A stretch of DNA of 41,632 nucleotides from Sunxiuqinia dokdonensis (GTDB lineage: Bacteria > Bacteroidota > Bacteroidia > Bacteroidales > Prolixibacteraceae), in NCBI RefSeq assembly GCF_001270965.1, contig NZ_LGIA01000187.1, forward strand, positions 1 to 41,632, read 5' to 3'. Positions 25,870-34,181 of this stretch are shown piece by piece. The position numbers and the translations under genes are program-made. Within the stretch, counting starts at the first letter, position 1, and each line of letters starts with the position of its first letter. Below the pieces are notes generated by a model, which saw only the letters and a program-made list of their open reading frames with translations, searched no databases and was not told where the DNA came from.

Positions 25870-25953
25870 GTCATTCCTAGTCATTGGGTGGTCATTAAGT
25901 TGTTTTAAAACGATCAATGACAATAAAATGACTATAAATGACTTTTTAATGAC
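25870..25953. promoter_or_regulatory. phased GTCATT hexamer dyad, candidate multimeric operator
   Basis: GTCATT occurs at 25870, 25880 and 25891, and its complement AATGAC at 25916, 25927, 25937 and 25948. Spacings are 10-11 bases, one helical turn. The three left copies mirror the first three right copies exactly about 25906. Direct repeats of 10-11 bases are how OmpR/PhoB-type regulators bind, so this may be an operator for the barrel protein gene starting at 25849. Confidence 0.6.
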
Positions 25954-25993
25954 ATGAAATAAACTGGCGGAAATTCAGTAAGATAAAGCCCGC

Positions 25994-26009
25994 GGCAACT
26001 GTTGTTGCC
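25994..26009 (-). terminator. weak hairpin downstream of the Gln-rich gene
   Basis: GGCAAC-TGTT-GTTGCC is a 6-bp perfect stem with a 4-base loop, 33 bases past the stop at 26042. On the minus strand it is followed by a GC-rich stretch and only short T-runs, so a terminator role is plausible but weak. Confidence 0.3.
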
Positions 26010-26041
26010 AGCGAGCTATACCTGCTCAATGGTCATTTGAG

Positions 26042-26686
26042 CTAGTTTCCCCCTTTACCATTTCCTTTGTGACCTCCCTGCTGAGCATTTTCCTGAGCTC
26101 TTTGCTGAGCTTGTTGTTGAACCTGTTCTTTCATTTGCTCTTCCATTTGAGCCTGGGTTGACTGATGAACCTGATTCCGGACACGTTGCTGAACGCCATC
26201 ACCCAGTCCATCGGAGTTTTCCTGGTGCTGCTGTAAGCGTTTCCGGACTTGTTGCATCTGACCTTCGCCCATATTGGCCTGCATTTGTTCGCGATATTCC
26301 AGGCGAAGTTGCTGATGGGCTTCGAGCATTTCCTTTTGCTCTACAGAAAATGAAGCCTGCAAAGCTGTCCGTTTTTCTTCCCGGGTCATTTCCGTGTTTT
26401 CCAAAATAGCCAACTGTTCTTCGGAAAAAGTAGCCCGGAAAGCTTCTCTAAACTCTTGTCCATTGGCACGTGCCTGATTCAATATGGACTGCTGCTCACC
26501 GGTTAACTTCAATGTTGGATCTTGCAAGCGGAGACGATCCCGGTCTTGATCCTTGTCTTGGTCACCATCCGAATCCTGATGGATCCGATCGCGAATTTGG
26601 TCACCATTTCCCTGGGCCCACACGGTGGTAATTGTCATCCCTCCCATCAGGGCCAGTACTGCGAATGTTTTCATCATTGTTTTCAT
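26042..26686 (-). CDS. secreted Gln-rich protein with three LTxEQ-type repeats
   Basis: Protein of 214 residues with a signal peptide (about 1-25, ending TVWAQ). An acidic segment DSDGDQDKDQDRD follows (38-50). Then come three consecutive 26-residue repeats at 61-86, 87-112 and 113-138, opening LTGEQQSIL, FSEEQLAIL and FSVEQKEML, each a predicted amphipathic helix pair. The C-terminal third is Gln-rich (VQQQAQQRAQENAQQ) and ends in a Gly/Lys tail. The repeats recall the LTxxQ motif of periplasmic Spy/CpxP chaperones, but the arrangement and the Gln-rich tail are different, so function is not assigned. It lies 168 bases downstream of the sigma/anti-sigma/TonB-receptor operon on the same strand and may be part of that regulon. 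The first of two nearby ATGs was taken as the start; MMKTF three codons later is equally possible. Confidence 0.75.
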   Translation of the reverse strand: MKTMMKTFAVLALMGGMTITTVWAQGNGDQIRDRIHQDSDGDQDKDQDRDRLRLQDPTLKLTGEQQSILNQARANGQEFREAFRATFSEEQLAILENTEMTREEKRTALQASFSVEQKEMLEAHQQLRLEYREQMQANMGEGQMQQVRKRLQQHQENSDGLGDGVQQRVRNQVHQSTQAQMEEQMKEQVQQQAQQRAQENAQQGGHKGNGKGGN

Positions 26687-26854
26687 CTTGTGTTCTTTTT
26701 ATGAATTATTTTGACTGTCTTTCATCTGCAAACCGCATCAGATTGTTTTTACCCTACCCAGTTCTACGATTTTTTTCTGAAAGTATGTTTTTTGATTGTG
26801 AATTTGGAGAGGTGCAAACTACTTCCGACAAACCTGGCCGGTTCAGAAGAATTT

Positions 26855-29380
26855 TTAAAAGAATACATTGAGAAAAACCGTTGGTGTAAAAGGAATGGCT
26901 TCGGCATGAAGGTTTAGCGAAACATCCTGATCTTCGGGCAAAACAATGAAGTTGGCGTATTTCAGGTTGGCGTGATTCAGCACATTCAAAATTGAAAGCC
27001 CGGTCTCGAGCGTGAATGTCCGGGCATGCCATTGGTAAGCGGCAGCCACATCCAGCCGATGATAATCCCGCTCAAACTCGCCATCCAGAGCCAAACGCGG
27101 ATCGGGAAAGCCCGAGCCAAAAACATAACTCGAAGACAGATGGATTGGATTGAAATTCAGCAAAAGGGCGCCCTTCAGTTCGTGCCGCTGATCGTGCAAA
27201 GCGCGCTGAAAAAAAGGCTGGGTAAAATAGTCAAACTTCTCGAGGGTTTCGCTTAGCGTATAGGTCATCCAGGCCGAATGACCCTTATACTCCTGCTTCA
27301 CAAAAAAGTCGATTCCCCTGGATTTGCTTTCGCCACGATACAAACTCGGCGCTTCAAACCGGTCGATGTAGCGGGTTAGCCCATCGGTTTGCTTTGTGAA
27401 ACCCTCTACACTTAACGTGAAACTGTTTCGATGGTAGGTCAGTCCTACCACGCCATGCGTTGCCTCCAAAACAGGCAAGGACTGATCGTCGCTAACCGAC
27501 CACAAATAGTGATAATTGCCCACATTGTCCACCAGCGAGCTGCGTGTGATAAACTGGTTGTGCCGTCCGGCGGCCAGGTTCAGCTTCAGCCCTTCGGCCA
27601 GTGTCAGGCTGGCCGAAGCCCGGGGTTGCCAATACCATTTGTCGAGGTTTAGTGAATAATTGGCTCGCAAACCCAATTTGAGTTCGAGCCGCGAACCAAA
27701 CGACATCGCATCCTGGGCGTAGAAATTTAGTCGCGAAGCTTCCAGCCGCTGATCAACCAGCTGAACCTGGAAAGAGTCTTCGCTGAATTCAATGGGATTG
27801 ACCACCCAGCCAGTGCCCAACTCCAGCTGATGCTGTTCTGCCAAAGCCAGCTGATGAGTTAGGCTGATCTGTCCTTCTGCCACTGCGTTCCTCAGGGTCT
27901 GATCTTCATTCAGCACACTCACCGAACCGCCGGGCCCCTGTCCCGGCCCTTGGCCTTGCCCGCCCTGTCCCGACTGCTGCCGGCCGATGGCGCGTAAGGT
28001 CCGGACTTCCTTGTCGAGGCTGGAATAGGCTGCCGACATTTTGCTTCGGCTTCCATCCACCCATCGCTTCTGAAAAAATCCGGAAACCGCCTGTTGTTTG
28101 TTGTGTTCATGATCCTCATAGTCAAAACGCGACTGCTCACTCGCCACATCCAGTAAATACGAAAAACGGTCTTCGCTCAACAAAGCGCTGATTCCATATG
28201 AATCGCCATTCGCGTTCGTACCGGAGTATTTAAGATTCAAATCCCGAAAATTGTAATCCGGATAGATTGTCCGTTCGCTGGTGTTGGGCGAATTTCCGGC
28301 GCGCCCACTGCGAAAGGAAAGCTGTTTGGAATCATACAATTCGTAATAGGTTTGCCGAAAAGCAACCGTGAGCGCCGATTGTTGAGCAACGGGCACACTA
28401 AGTAAGCCATTCAGCGTCATGTTGTTCAAGCCTAACTTCAAACGAGGCCGGTTTAAATCGCCGTCCAAGCCAGTAATATTCACCAGGCCGCCAACCCGTC
28501 CGCCCTGGTCGGCTCCATAAGCGCCTTTCAACACCTGAATATCCTTCGCCATTAATGGATTAACCGCACTGATATTATCGTTGAAGTTCTTCATGCCAAA
28601 CAAGGTAAAGCCATCAAACAGCACCTGGCTTTGCCCTTCGTAACTGCCCCAAATCACCAGGTCGTTCGATTGTTCGCCAGCAGCCAAAATGCCAGGTTGC
28701 AGGCGCAGCAAATTAAAAATGGAATTGTCACCATTTCCTGGCAGAAACTGTGCAATTTGATGATTCAGGCGCAACACCCCCGGCTTGTTTCCAACCTGCA
28801 AGGAGCGGACAACTTTCAAGCCCGTTATTTCAACTTCGCGAATACGAAAATTGGATGGACGGAGCAAAAACTGGTGATGGGTTCCGGCAAAAACAATGGT
28901 ATCGAGCAAAAAGTATCCCAAGTAGGAGGCTTGCAAATGAAATTGCTCATTCGTTCCAACGAAAGAAAAATTCCCTTCCTGATCGCTAACCAGGCCTGTT
29001 CCGTCAACCACCACATGGGTATAGGGCAAGGATTCCGAGGTCAATTTATCGGTGAAGCGACCACTCAAGGAGTAGTTTTTTTGAATGGGAACGGGGCTAA
29101 TTTGATAAAACAGATACACGGCACCCACTTTTTTATAGGCCGCCGGAAGGTCCTTCAATAAATAATCAAAAGCTTCTTCGGGTGAAAAAAATTGCCGCGA
29201 GACTGTTGCCGTGAAATTTGAGAAATAGCGATCATCCAGCGAATATTGCAGCTCATAACGTTCGCAAAAATCAATAAGAATCGTGCTCAGACTTTGTTCC
29301 TGATAATCCAGTTCAACCTGCTGCGCCAGTGTCAGCAAAGTTGAAAAGAGCAAACCGAGCAGAAGGGCCTTCTTTTTCAA
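26855..29380 (-). CDS. TonB-dependent outer-membrane receptor with N-terminal signalling domain
   Basis: Protein of 841 residues with a signal peptide (KKKALLLGLLFSTLLTLA). Residues about 20-95 form an STN/secretin-type domain (VELDYQEQSLSTILIDFCER) that contacts the anti-sigma factor. A carboxypeptidase-regulatory-like domain follows (about 105-180, YSLSGRFTDKLTSESLPYTHV). The plug (about 205-310) includes VLFDGFTLFGMKNFND and VLKGAYGADQGGRVGGLVNI, and the rest is the 22-strand barrel ending FTPTVFLNVFF with a terminal Phe. One barrel segment near residue 470 is a Gly/Gln/Pro-rich loop. It imports an unknown ligand with TonB energy and signals its presence inward. It starts 6 bases after the FecR gene; no SusD partner follows, so it is FecA-like rather than SusC-like in organisation. 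Confidence 0.92.
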   Translation of the reverse strand: MKKKALLLGLLFSTLLTLAQQVELDYQEQSLSTILIDFCERYELQYSLDDRYFSNFTATVSRQFFSPEEAFDYLLKDLPAAYKKVGAVYLFYQISPVPIQKNYSLSGRFTDKLTSESLPYTHVVVDGTGLVSDQEGNFSFVGTNEQFHLQASYLGYFLLDTIVFAGTHHQFLLRPSNFRIREVEITGLKVVRSLQVGNKPGVLRLNHQIAQFLPGNGDNSIFNLLRLQPGILAAGEQSNDLVIWGSYEGQSQVLFDGFTLFGMKNFNDNISAVNPLMAKDIQVLKGAYGADQGGRVGGLVNITGLDGDLNRPRLKLGLNNMTLNGLLSVPVAQQSALTVAFRQTYYELYDSKQLSFRSGRAGNSPNTSERTIYPDYNFRDLNLKYSGTNANGDSYGISALLSEDRFSYLLDVASEQSRFDYEDHEHNKQQAVSGFFQKRWVDGSRSKMSAAYSSLDKEVRTLRAIGRQQSGQGGQGQGPGQGPGGSVSVLNEDQTLRNAVAEGQISLTHQLALAEQHQLELGTGWVVNPIEFSEDSFQVQLVDQRLEASRLNFYAQDAMSFGSRLELKLGLRANYSLNLDKWYWQPRASASLTLAEGLKLNLAAGRHNQFITRSSLVDNVGNYHYLWSVSDDQSLPVLEATHGVVGLTYHRNSFTLSVEGFTKQTDGLTRYIDRFEAPSLYRGESKSRGIDFFVKQEYKGHSAWMTYTLSETLEKFDYFTQPFFQRALHDQRHELKGALLLNFNPIHLSSSYVFGSGFPDPRLALDGEFERDYHRLDVAAAYQWHARTFTLETGLSILNVLNHANLKYANFIVLPEDQDVSLNLHAEAIPFTPTVFLNVFF

Positions 29381-29386
29381 GTTGAT

Positions 29387-30283
29387 TTATTGGTTTTGAC
29401 GAATCCGGTATTCGCTCGAATTAAGCTTTTCAAATTTAAGATTATAAATCGTACAAATCATCTCCAAAATCGATTCCGTGTTCAGTTCAGACCGAACCAA
29501 ACGCCCGGAGATAGAGGCATCGTAAGTTCCGTCATTCAACACATCCTTGCCCTGAATATGCACGCCATATTGCCGTTCCACTTCCTCCAAAACTTCCACC
29601 AATGGTTTATTTTTGAAATCGAACTCATCATTGATCCAGGCGGCTTCGGCTTCAAAATTAATTCCCCGCTGCACCTCGAATCCGTTTCCGGCTTTCAACG
29701 CTGCCTTTTCATTGGCTGTCAAAATCACTTCCGATCCGTTCTGCTGCCCGACAACTTTCACTTTCCCGGTTTGGCAGGCCACGCGGTACGATTCGCCACG
29801 TGCGTAAACATTGAAACGGGTCCCCAATACCGAAGTTGCCCCCATGGTCGAACTCACGGTAAACCGACTGCCGGGTTCCACCTCAAAAAAAGCTTCTCCC
29901 TCCAGGTCCAGTTCGCGTGCAAACCGCCACCAATAGGGGTGGTAGCTCACCGTCGAAACGGCGCTCAGGTGAACCGTTGAGCCATCCGGCAAATCGACCA
30001 CCAGCTGTTGTCCGGGACTGGTCGTCATATCAACGGAATAAAAGCGCATCAGCCCAATCAGGCCAACCATCAGTAAAACAGAAGCGGCCATTGCCAAACG
30101 AAAAACCGGCCGGTGCACCAGCTTGATGGTTTTTACAGGAGCCTTCGGTTCCAGCCGGGCTTCCATCGCCGCCCACACCTCAGCCTTCGACCGGGAGTAC
30201 GGAATCTCCAGCCGGTCATTCAGCCGATCCAGCCGGGTGAGAAGCTTGTTCGCTTGGTTCCTATCGTTTGTCTCGTTCTTCAT
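29387..30283 (-). CDS. FecR family anti-sigma factor
   Basis: Protein of 298 residues. The cytoplasmic N-terminus (1-80) binds the sigma factor, one membrane helix (about 83-105, FRLAMAASVLLMVGLIGLMRF) follows, and the periplasmic FecR domain (about 115-210) shows VVDLPDGSTVHLSAVSTVSY, LDLEGEAFFEVEPGSRFTV and GTRFNVYARGESYRVACQTG. The C-terminal DUF4974-like domain (FDFKNKPLVEVLEEVERQYG) is the part that meets the receptor's signalling domain. It holds the sigma factor inactive until the receptor reports ligand. Its start overlaps the sigma gene by 4 bases (ATGA) and its stop is 6 bases from the receptor gene, a tightly packed three-gene operon. Confidence 0.94.
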   Translation of the reverse strand: MKNETNDRNQANKLLTRLDRLNDRLEIPYSRSKAEVWAAMEARLEPKAPVKTIKLVHRPVFRLAMAASVLLMVGLIGLMRFYSVDMTTSPGQQLVVDLPDGSTVHLSAVSTVSYHPYWWRFARELDLEGEAFFEVEPGSRFTVSSTMGATSVLGTRFNVYARGESYRVACQTGKVKVVGQQNGSEVILTANEKAALKAGNGFEVQRGINFEAEAAWINDEFDFKNKPLVEVLEEVERQYGVHIQGKDVLNDGTYDASISGRLVRSELNTESILEMICTIYNLKFEKLNSSEYRIRQNQ

Positions 30284-30774
30284 TTTACTTTAAGTTTCGA
30301 TTTCAAATCGTCCAGGGCATTTTTCATTCGCTTTTCAACCGCCTTGACACTAATGTGCAGGCGCTCGGCAATCTCATGGTACTTCAGCCCATCCATTCGG
30401 CTCATTAAAAAAACCACCCGCTGCTTTTCCGGTAATCCGGCCAGGGCCTTTTCGTAGCGCTGCTGCAATTCCTTGTACTCCAGCTCTTCTTCGGGCGACA
30501 CGTCCTCCATCGAAAATGCCAGCGAGTTTTTGTAGTTCAGCGCCAGCTTTTGCCGGCGATATTGGGAGACGAATTCATCGCCAGCCATCTTGTAGAGCAA
30601 GCCGACCGTGGCTTTGGCATGGTAATCCGGCTGCTTTTCCCACAGGCGCAAAAACACATTCTGAGCCAAATCTGTCGCCAAATCCGGATCGCCCGACCGG
30701 TAATAGATGTAATTTCGAATCACATCAAAATTCTGGTCAAACAACGTTTTAAACTCGTACTTTGTCAAGGTCAA
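30280..30774 (-). CDS. ECF-type RNA polymerase sigma factor
   Basis: Protein of 164 residues with sigma region 2 (about 8-75, FKTLFDQNFDVIRNYIYYRS then DLATDLAQNVFLRLWEKQ) and region 4 (about 108-160, LAGLPEKQRVVFLMSRMDG then YHEIAERLHISVKAVEKRM). There is no in-frame ATG between the upstream stop near 30802 and residue 68, so translation probably begins at the TTG at 30774, which places region 2 at the usual distance from the N-terminus. It directs RNA polymerase to the promoters of its regulon, most likely including its own operon. Partner anti-sigma and receptor genes follow directly. It is divergent from the DUF1460 lipoprotein gene. Confidence 0.92.
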   Translation of the reverse strand: MTLTKYEFKTLFDQNFDVIRNYIYYRSGDPDLATDLAQNVFLRLWEKQPDYHAKATVGLLYKMAGDEFVSQYRRQKLALNYKNSLAFSMEDVSPEEELEYKELQQRYEKALAGLPEKQRVVFLMSRMDGLKYHEIAERLHISVKAVEKRMKNALDDLKSKLKVK

Positions 30775-30938
30775 ATCATCTTGGTTTCGAAACGCGCCAC
30801 TTCAGCCTTGCGGCTTTTATTGCCCCGAAAAGTTAAGCAATAATTGCTGCTTTTCATTCTCTAACCGTTTAAAAAGAAGATTACCCTACCTTGCGATCGA
30901 ATTTTATTTTAGTAATTTCAACTCCAAATCCATCAGCC

Positions 30939-31805
30939 ATGATTCGAATCCTCTTGATCAGCCTCAGTATTTTCTTGTTTCTGGCGTGCCAAACGGCCCA
31001 AACACAGCAAACCGCTTCATCCGAGATCGTGTGTCAATTGGCCGACAGCACGAAGTTTCAGTCAGTCGTAAACAAGCTGGCTGACGAGGCCGGCCAGCCC
31101 ATGGGGCAATTGGTGGCCGCGGTTGGCAGGGAGTTTTTGGGCGTAGCTTACGAAGAGCAAACCCTGGAACATGGGATAGACGAACCGCTGACCATTGAGC
31201 TGGAAGGACTGGACTGTACCACCTTTGCCGAAACTGCGCTGGCCATTGCCCGGACGCTAAAAAGTAAGAACCCTGACTTTTCAACCTATATCGGCGAACT
31301 TGAAAACCTGCGCTACCGACAAGGACAACGCGACGGATACCTCTCGCGGCTGCACTATTTCAGCGACTGGATTTACGACAATGAGCAGAAAGGCCTGATC
31401 AGCCAAGCCGCCAATGAATTTGGGCAGCCGCTGAATGTGATGGTTAATTTCATGTCGACCCATCCGGAGAGCTACCCGGTATTGAAAGAAAACCCCGAAT
31501 TGGTGAGTTCCCTGGCCGAACAGGAAAAGGCAATTTCTGCCCGCAACTATTTTTTTGTGCCCAAAGAGGCAGTGGAAAGCAAGGAGTCAAATTTAAAGGA
31601 AGGTGATTTGGTTGGACTGGCCACCAGCATCAAAGGCCTCGATGTGACGCATGTTGGTATTTTGGTTGAAGTGGGCGGCCGGATTCATTTGATGCATGCC
31701 TCAACCGCTGGCATGCAAGTGGTGATCTCGGACGAACCGCTTGCCGACTTTCTACAGGCGAAAAAAAGCTACACCGGCATTTTAGTAGCCCGCCCAATCG
31801 ACTAG
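30939..31805 (+). CDS. DUF1460 lipoprotein, N-acetylmuramoyl-L-alanine amidase-like
   Basis: Taking ATG 30939 (MIRILLISLSIFLFLACQT) gives 288 residues with a signal-peptidase-II lipobox, FLAC, and lipidated Cys at 17; a TTG 16 codons earlier would spoil this. The DUF1460 core, an NlpC/P60-like cysteine peptidase fold, shows EGLDCTTFAETALAIART with catalytic Cys at 93, and late GDLVGLATSIKGLDVTHVGI with the general-base His, then HLMHAST. Related Bacteroides proteins cleave the amide between muramic acid and peptide in peptidoglycan fragments. It should act at the outer or inner membrane surface in cell-wall recycling. It is transcribed alone, divergent from the sigma operon. Confidence 0.87.
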   Translation: MIRILLISLSIFLFLACQTAQTQQTASSEIVCQLADSTKFQSVVNKLADEAGQPMGQLVAAVGREFLGVAYEEQTLEHGIDEPLTIELEGLDCTTFAETALAIARTLKSKNPDFSTYIGELENLRYRQGQRDGYLSRLHYFSDWIYDNEQKGLISQAANEFGQPLNVMVNFMSTHPESYPVLKENPELVSSLAEQEKAISARNYFFVPKEAVESKESNLKEGDLVGLATSIKGLDVTHVGILVEVGGRIHLMHASTAGMQVVISDEPLADFLQAKKSYTGILVARPID

Positions 31806-31950
31806 TTCTTTCCTTCACCTGAACCTGCTCAACAGTTTCTTAACCTCATAAGAGACTTACCAACAAGTGCTTGCAAAAAGAATACTTCTCCAAAAGAAAC
31901 CATTTAACCAAAAGCCAGGTATAATTTTTTAGTAGAAAAAACCATCAACG

Positions 31951-33252
31951 ATGCCAAAAATCCGCAAAAACAATCCCATTGTCAACCTCAACCTCAATGT
32001 GCGTGGCCTTAATCAATCGGCCACCCTCCAAATAAACGAACGGAGCAACGAGCTCATCAAACAAGGTAAAACCGTTTACAAACTAGGACTGGGACAGTCG
32101 CCCTTTCCGGTTCCCGATATTGTGCAGGAAGCGCTCCGGCAGAACGCTCACCAAAAAGACTATTTATCCGTGAGGGGATTGTTGCCGCTTCGGGAGGCCA
32201 TTGCCAAATTCAATTTCCGGCGCCAGGGCATCGCCTGCTCACCCGATGACATTATGATTGGTCCCGGGTCGAAGGAGCTGATTTTTATTTTACAACTGGT
32301 GTACTACGGTGAACTGATTATTCCAACGCCCAGCTGGGTTTCGTACTCGCCACAAGCACGCATTGCCGGTCGGCATGTGACCTGGGTGCCTACCACCGAG
32401 GAAAACGACTGGCGGCTGAGCCCTGAAAAGCTGGATTTGATTTGCCGTTCGGATCCGGATCGGCCACGCGTGGTGATTTTGAACTACCCCTCGAACCCCA
32501 CCGGATCGACCTACCCCAAAGCCCGACTGAAAAAACTAGCCGAAGTCGCCCGAAAATACAAGCTGATCCTGATCTCGGACGAGATTTACAGCCTGCTCGA
32601 TCACTCCGGCCAACACGTGTCCATTGCCCAGTTTTATCCCGAAGGAACGATCATCAGCAGTGGATTGAGCAAATGGGCCGGCGCGGGCGGCTGGCGGTTG
32701 GGCACTTTTACCTTTCCCGAAAACCTGCGCTGGCTGCAAGATGCCATGGCCATTGTGGCCAGTGAAACCTTTACCTCAACCAGCGCACCCATTCAGTATG
32801 CAGCCATCACCGCATTCGAAGATCGCCCGGAGATCGATAAATACCTGTTTCATTCGCGGCGGATTTTGAAAACATTGGGAAATTACATGACCAACCAACT
32901 CCGGGAGTCGCACCTGACCATGCCAACGCCCAGAGGTGGGTTCTACCTGTTTCCCAATTTCAACCGTTATCGCATCCAGCTGGCCAACAAAGGGATTCTG
33001 ACTTCATTTGAACTATGTGAATCCTTGCTTCAGGAAACAGGTGTCGCGATCTTGCCCGGCATGGACTTTGGCCGCCAACCCGAAGAATTGACCTGCCGCA
33101 TGGCCTATGTTGATTTTGACGGAAAGCTGGTACTCGAAAAAGCCATGACGGAATGGAAAGACCTTGAACTGGACGAAACATTCCTGAAAACCCATTGCCC
33201 CAAAATGATCGAAGCAACTGAACTGTTGAAAGCATGGCTCGATAGACTGTAA
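31951..33252 (+). CDS. pyridoxal-phosphate aminotransferase, class I/II
   Basis: Protein of 433 residues with no signal peptide. Fold-type I aminotransferase motifs occur in order: VYKLGLGQSPFPVP, GPGSKELIFILQLV, the cofactor Asn/Pro region VILNYPSNPTGSTY, LILISDEIYSLLDH with the Asp that pairs with the ring nitrogen, the Schiff-base Lys in SSGLSKWAGAGGWRLG (K241), and the C-terminal MAYVDFDG that contains no clear carboxylate Arg but has CRMAYVDF just before. It transfers an amino group between an amino acid and a 2-oxo acid in the cytoplasm; aspartate or aromatic acids are usual donors in this subgroup, but specificity cannot be read here. It is convergent with the glycerophosphodiesterase gene, with a 25-base gap and no visible terminator. 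Confidence 0.88.
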   Translation: MPKIRKNNPIVNLNLNVRGLNQSATLQINERSNELIKQGKTVYKLGLGQSPFPVPDIVQEALRQNAHQKDYLSVRGLLPLREAIAKFNFRRQGIACSPDDIMIGPGSKELIFILQLVYYGELIIPTPSWVSYSPQARIAGRHVTWVPTTEENDWRLSPEKLDLICRSDPDRPRVVILNYPSNPTGSTYPKARLKKLAEVARKYKLILISDEIYSLLDHSGQHVSIAQFYPEGTIISSGLSKWAGAGGWRLGTFTFPENLRWLQDAMAIVASETFTSTSAPIQYAAITAFEDRPEIDKYLFHSRRILKTLGNYMTNQLRESHLTMPTPRGGFYLFPNFNRYRIQLANKGILTSFELCESLLQETGVAILPGMDFGRQPEELTCRMAYVDFDGKLVLEKAMTEWKDLELDETFLKTHCPKMIEATELLKAWLDRL

Positions 33253-33277
33253 TTTGAAATTGCTGGATTTCTGGAGT

Positions 33278-34054
33278 TTATTCCACAGCATACAGCTGCT
33301 CCCGTAACCAGGCAGGGCGGTTGGTCGTGATTGCCGAAACACCCAGATCGACCAGTCGTTTGGCTTCGTCCGGATCATCCACCGTCCAGGACAGCACATC
33401 CAAACCCAACCGGGCAGCATGACCCATCACCTCCTGATTCACCAATTTGTAATGCAGGTTCACTCCCTCCAAGCCCAATTGAGCCGCTTCATTCATCCGG
33501 CCGGCCAACCCTTCTGCTTTCGAGCTCAGCCAATAACAGTCGTTTTTCGGAAACTGCTTCTTGGTTTCCAAAATCGTTTCCCAGCCGAACGCGATAAAAA
33601 CAACTTGCTTTTTCTTGCCACTGGCTTTCACCGCTTTCTTCAGCGCGGGAAGCACCTCCGGGCCACACTTGATTTCAATCACCAACTTTTTCCCTTTCGG
33701 AACAATTTCCAGCACTTCCGACACAAAAGGCATTTTTTCGCCCGCGTACTTTTCATCCTTCCACCGACCCACATCCAGCTTCCGCAATTCATCCGAATGG
33801 GTTTCCGCAATCACCAAACTGTCTGTCCCGGTGCGTTTGGTGGTGTGATCATGATTCACCATAACCTGCCCGTCGTTCGACAGGTAAATATCAATTTCCA
33901 CGGCATCGGCATTCAACTCCCAGCCCAGCTTGGCGGCAGCCACCGTATTCTCAGGCGCCAGATACGACGCGCCCCGGTGTGCAATGATCTGAACCTGCGA
34001 AAAAGCTGGAGATCCCAGCAGCAAAAGCAAAAAAGAGAAGGTCACATTCTTCAT
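33278..34054 (-). CDS. glycerophosphodiester phosphodiesterase, secreted
   Basis: Starting at ATG 34054 (MKNVTFSFLLLLLGSPAFSQ signal peptide) the protein has 258 residues; an ATG three codons earlier is possible. The GDPD TIM barrel is plain: IIAHRGASYLAPENTVAAA with H26 and E35, ADAVEIDIYLSNDGQVMVNHD with metal ligands E53 and D55 and second catalytic His 68, then LVIEIKCG, VNLHYKLV and the closing LDVLSWTVDDPDEAKRLVDLGVSAI in part. It hydrolyses deacylated phospholipids to glycerol-3-phosphate and an alcohol in the periplasm. Its proximity to lipid acyltransferases may reflect envelope lipid turnover, though it is on the opposite strand. Confidence 0.93.
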   Translation of the reverse strand: MKNVTFSFLLLLLGSPAFSQVQIIAHRGASYLAPENTVAAAKLGWELNADAVEIDIYLSNDGQVMVNHDHTTKRTGTDSLVIAETHSDELRKLDVGRWKDEKYAGEKMPFVSEVLEIVPKGKKLVIEIKCGPEVLPALKKAVKASGKKKQVVFIAFGWETILETKKQFPKNDCYWLSSKAEGLAGRMNEAAQLGLEGVNLHYKLVNQEVMGHAARLGLDVLSWTVDDPDEAKRLVDLGVSAITTNRPAWLREQLYAVE

Positions 34055-34151
34055 ATCGATCAAACTATGTAAATTTTCAAATTAAACCATCGAAGCCACC
34101 AAGTTGCCTATTTCTGCTGACATATTCCTAATTTTCTTCTTAAAAAAATCC

Positions 34152-34159
34152 TAAATTTG
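34152..34159 (+). promoter_or_regulatory. -7 promoter element of the first acyltransferase
   Basis: TAAATTTG is an exact TAnnTTTG match 22 bases before the ATG at 34182. No TTTG is present 19-21 bases upstream. Confidence 0.5.
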
Positions 34160-34181
34160 CAGGCTTCTGAAGTCGGTAAGC

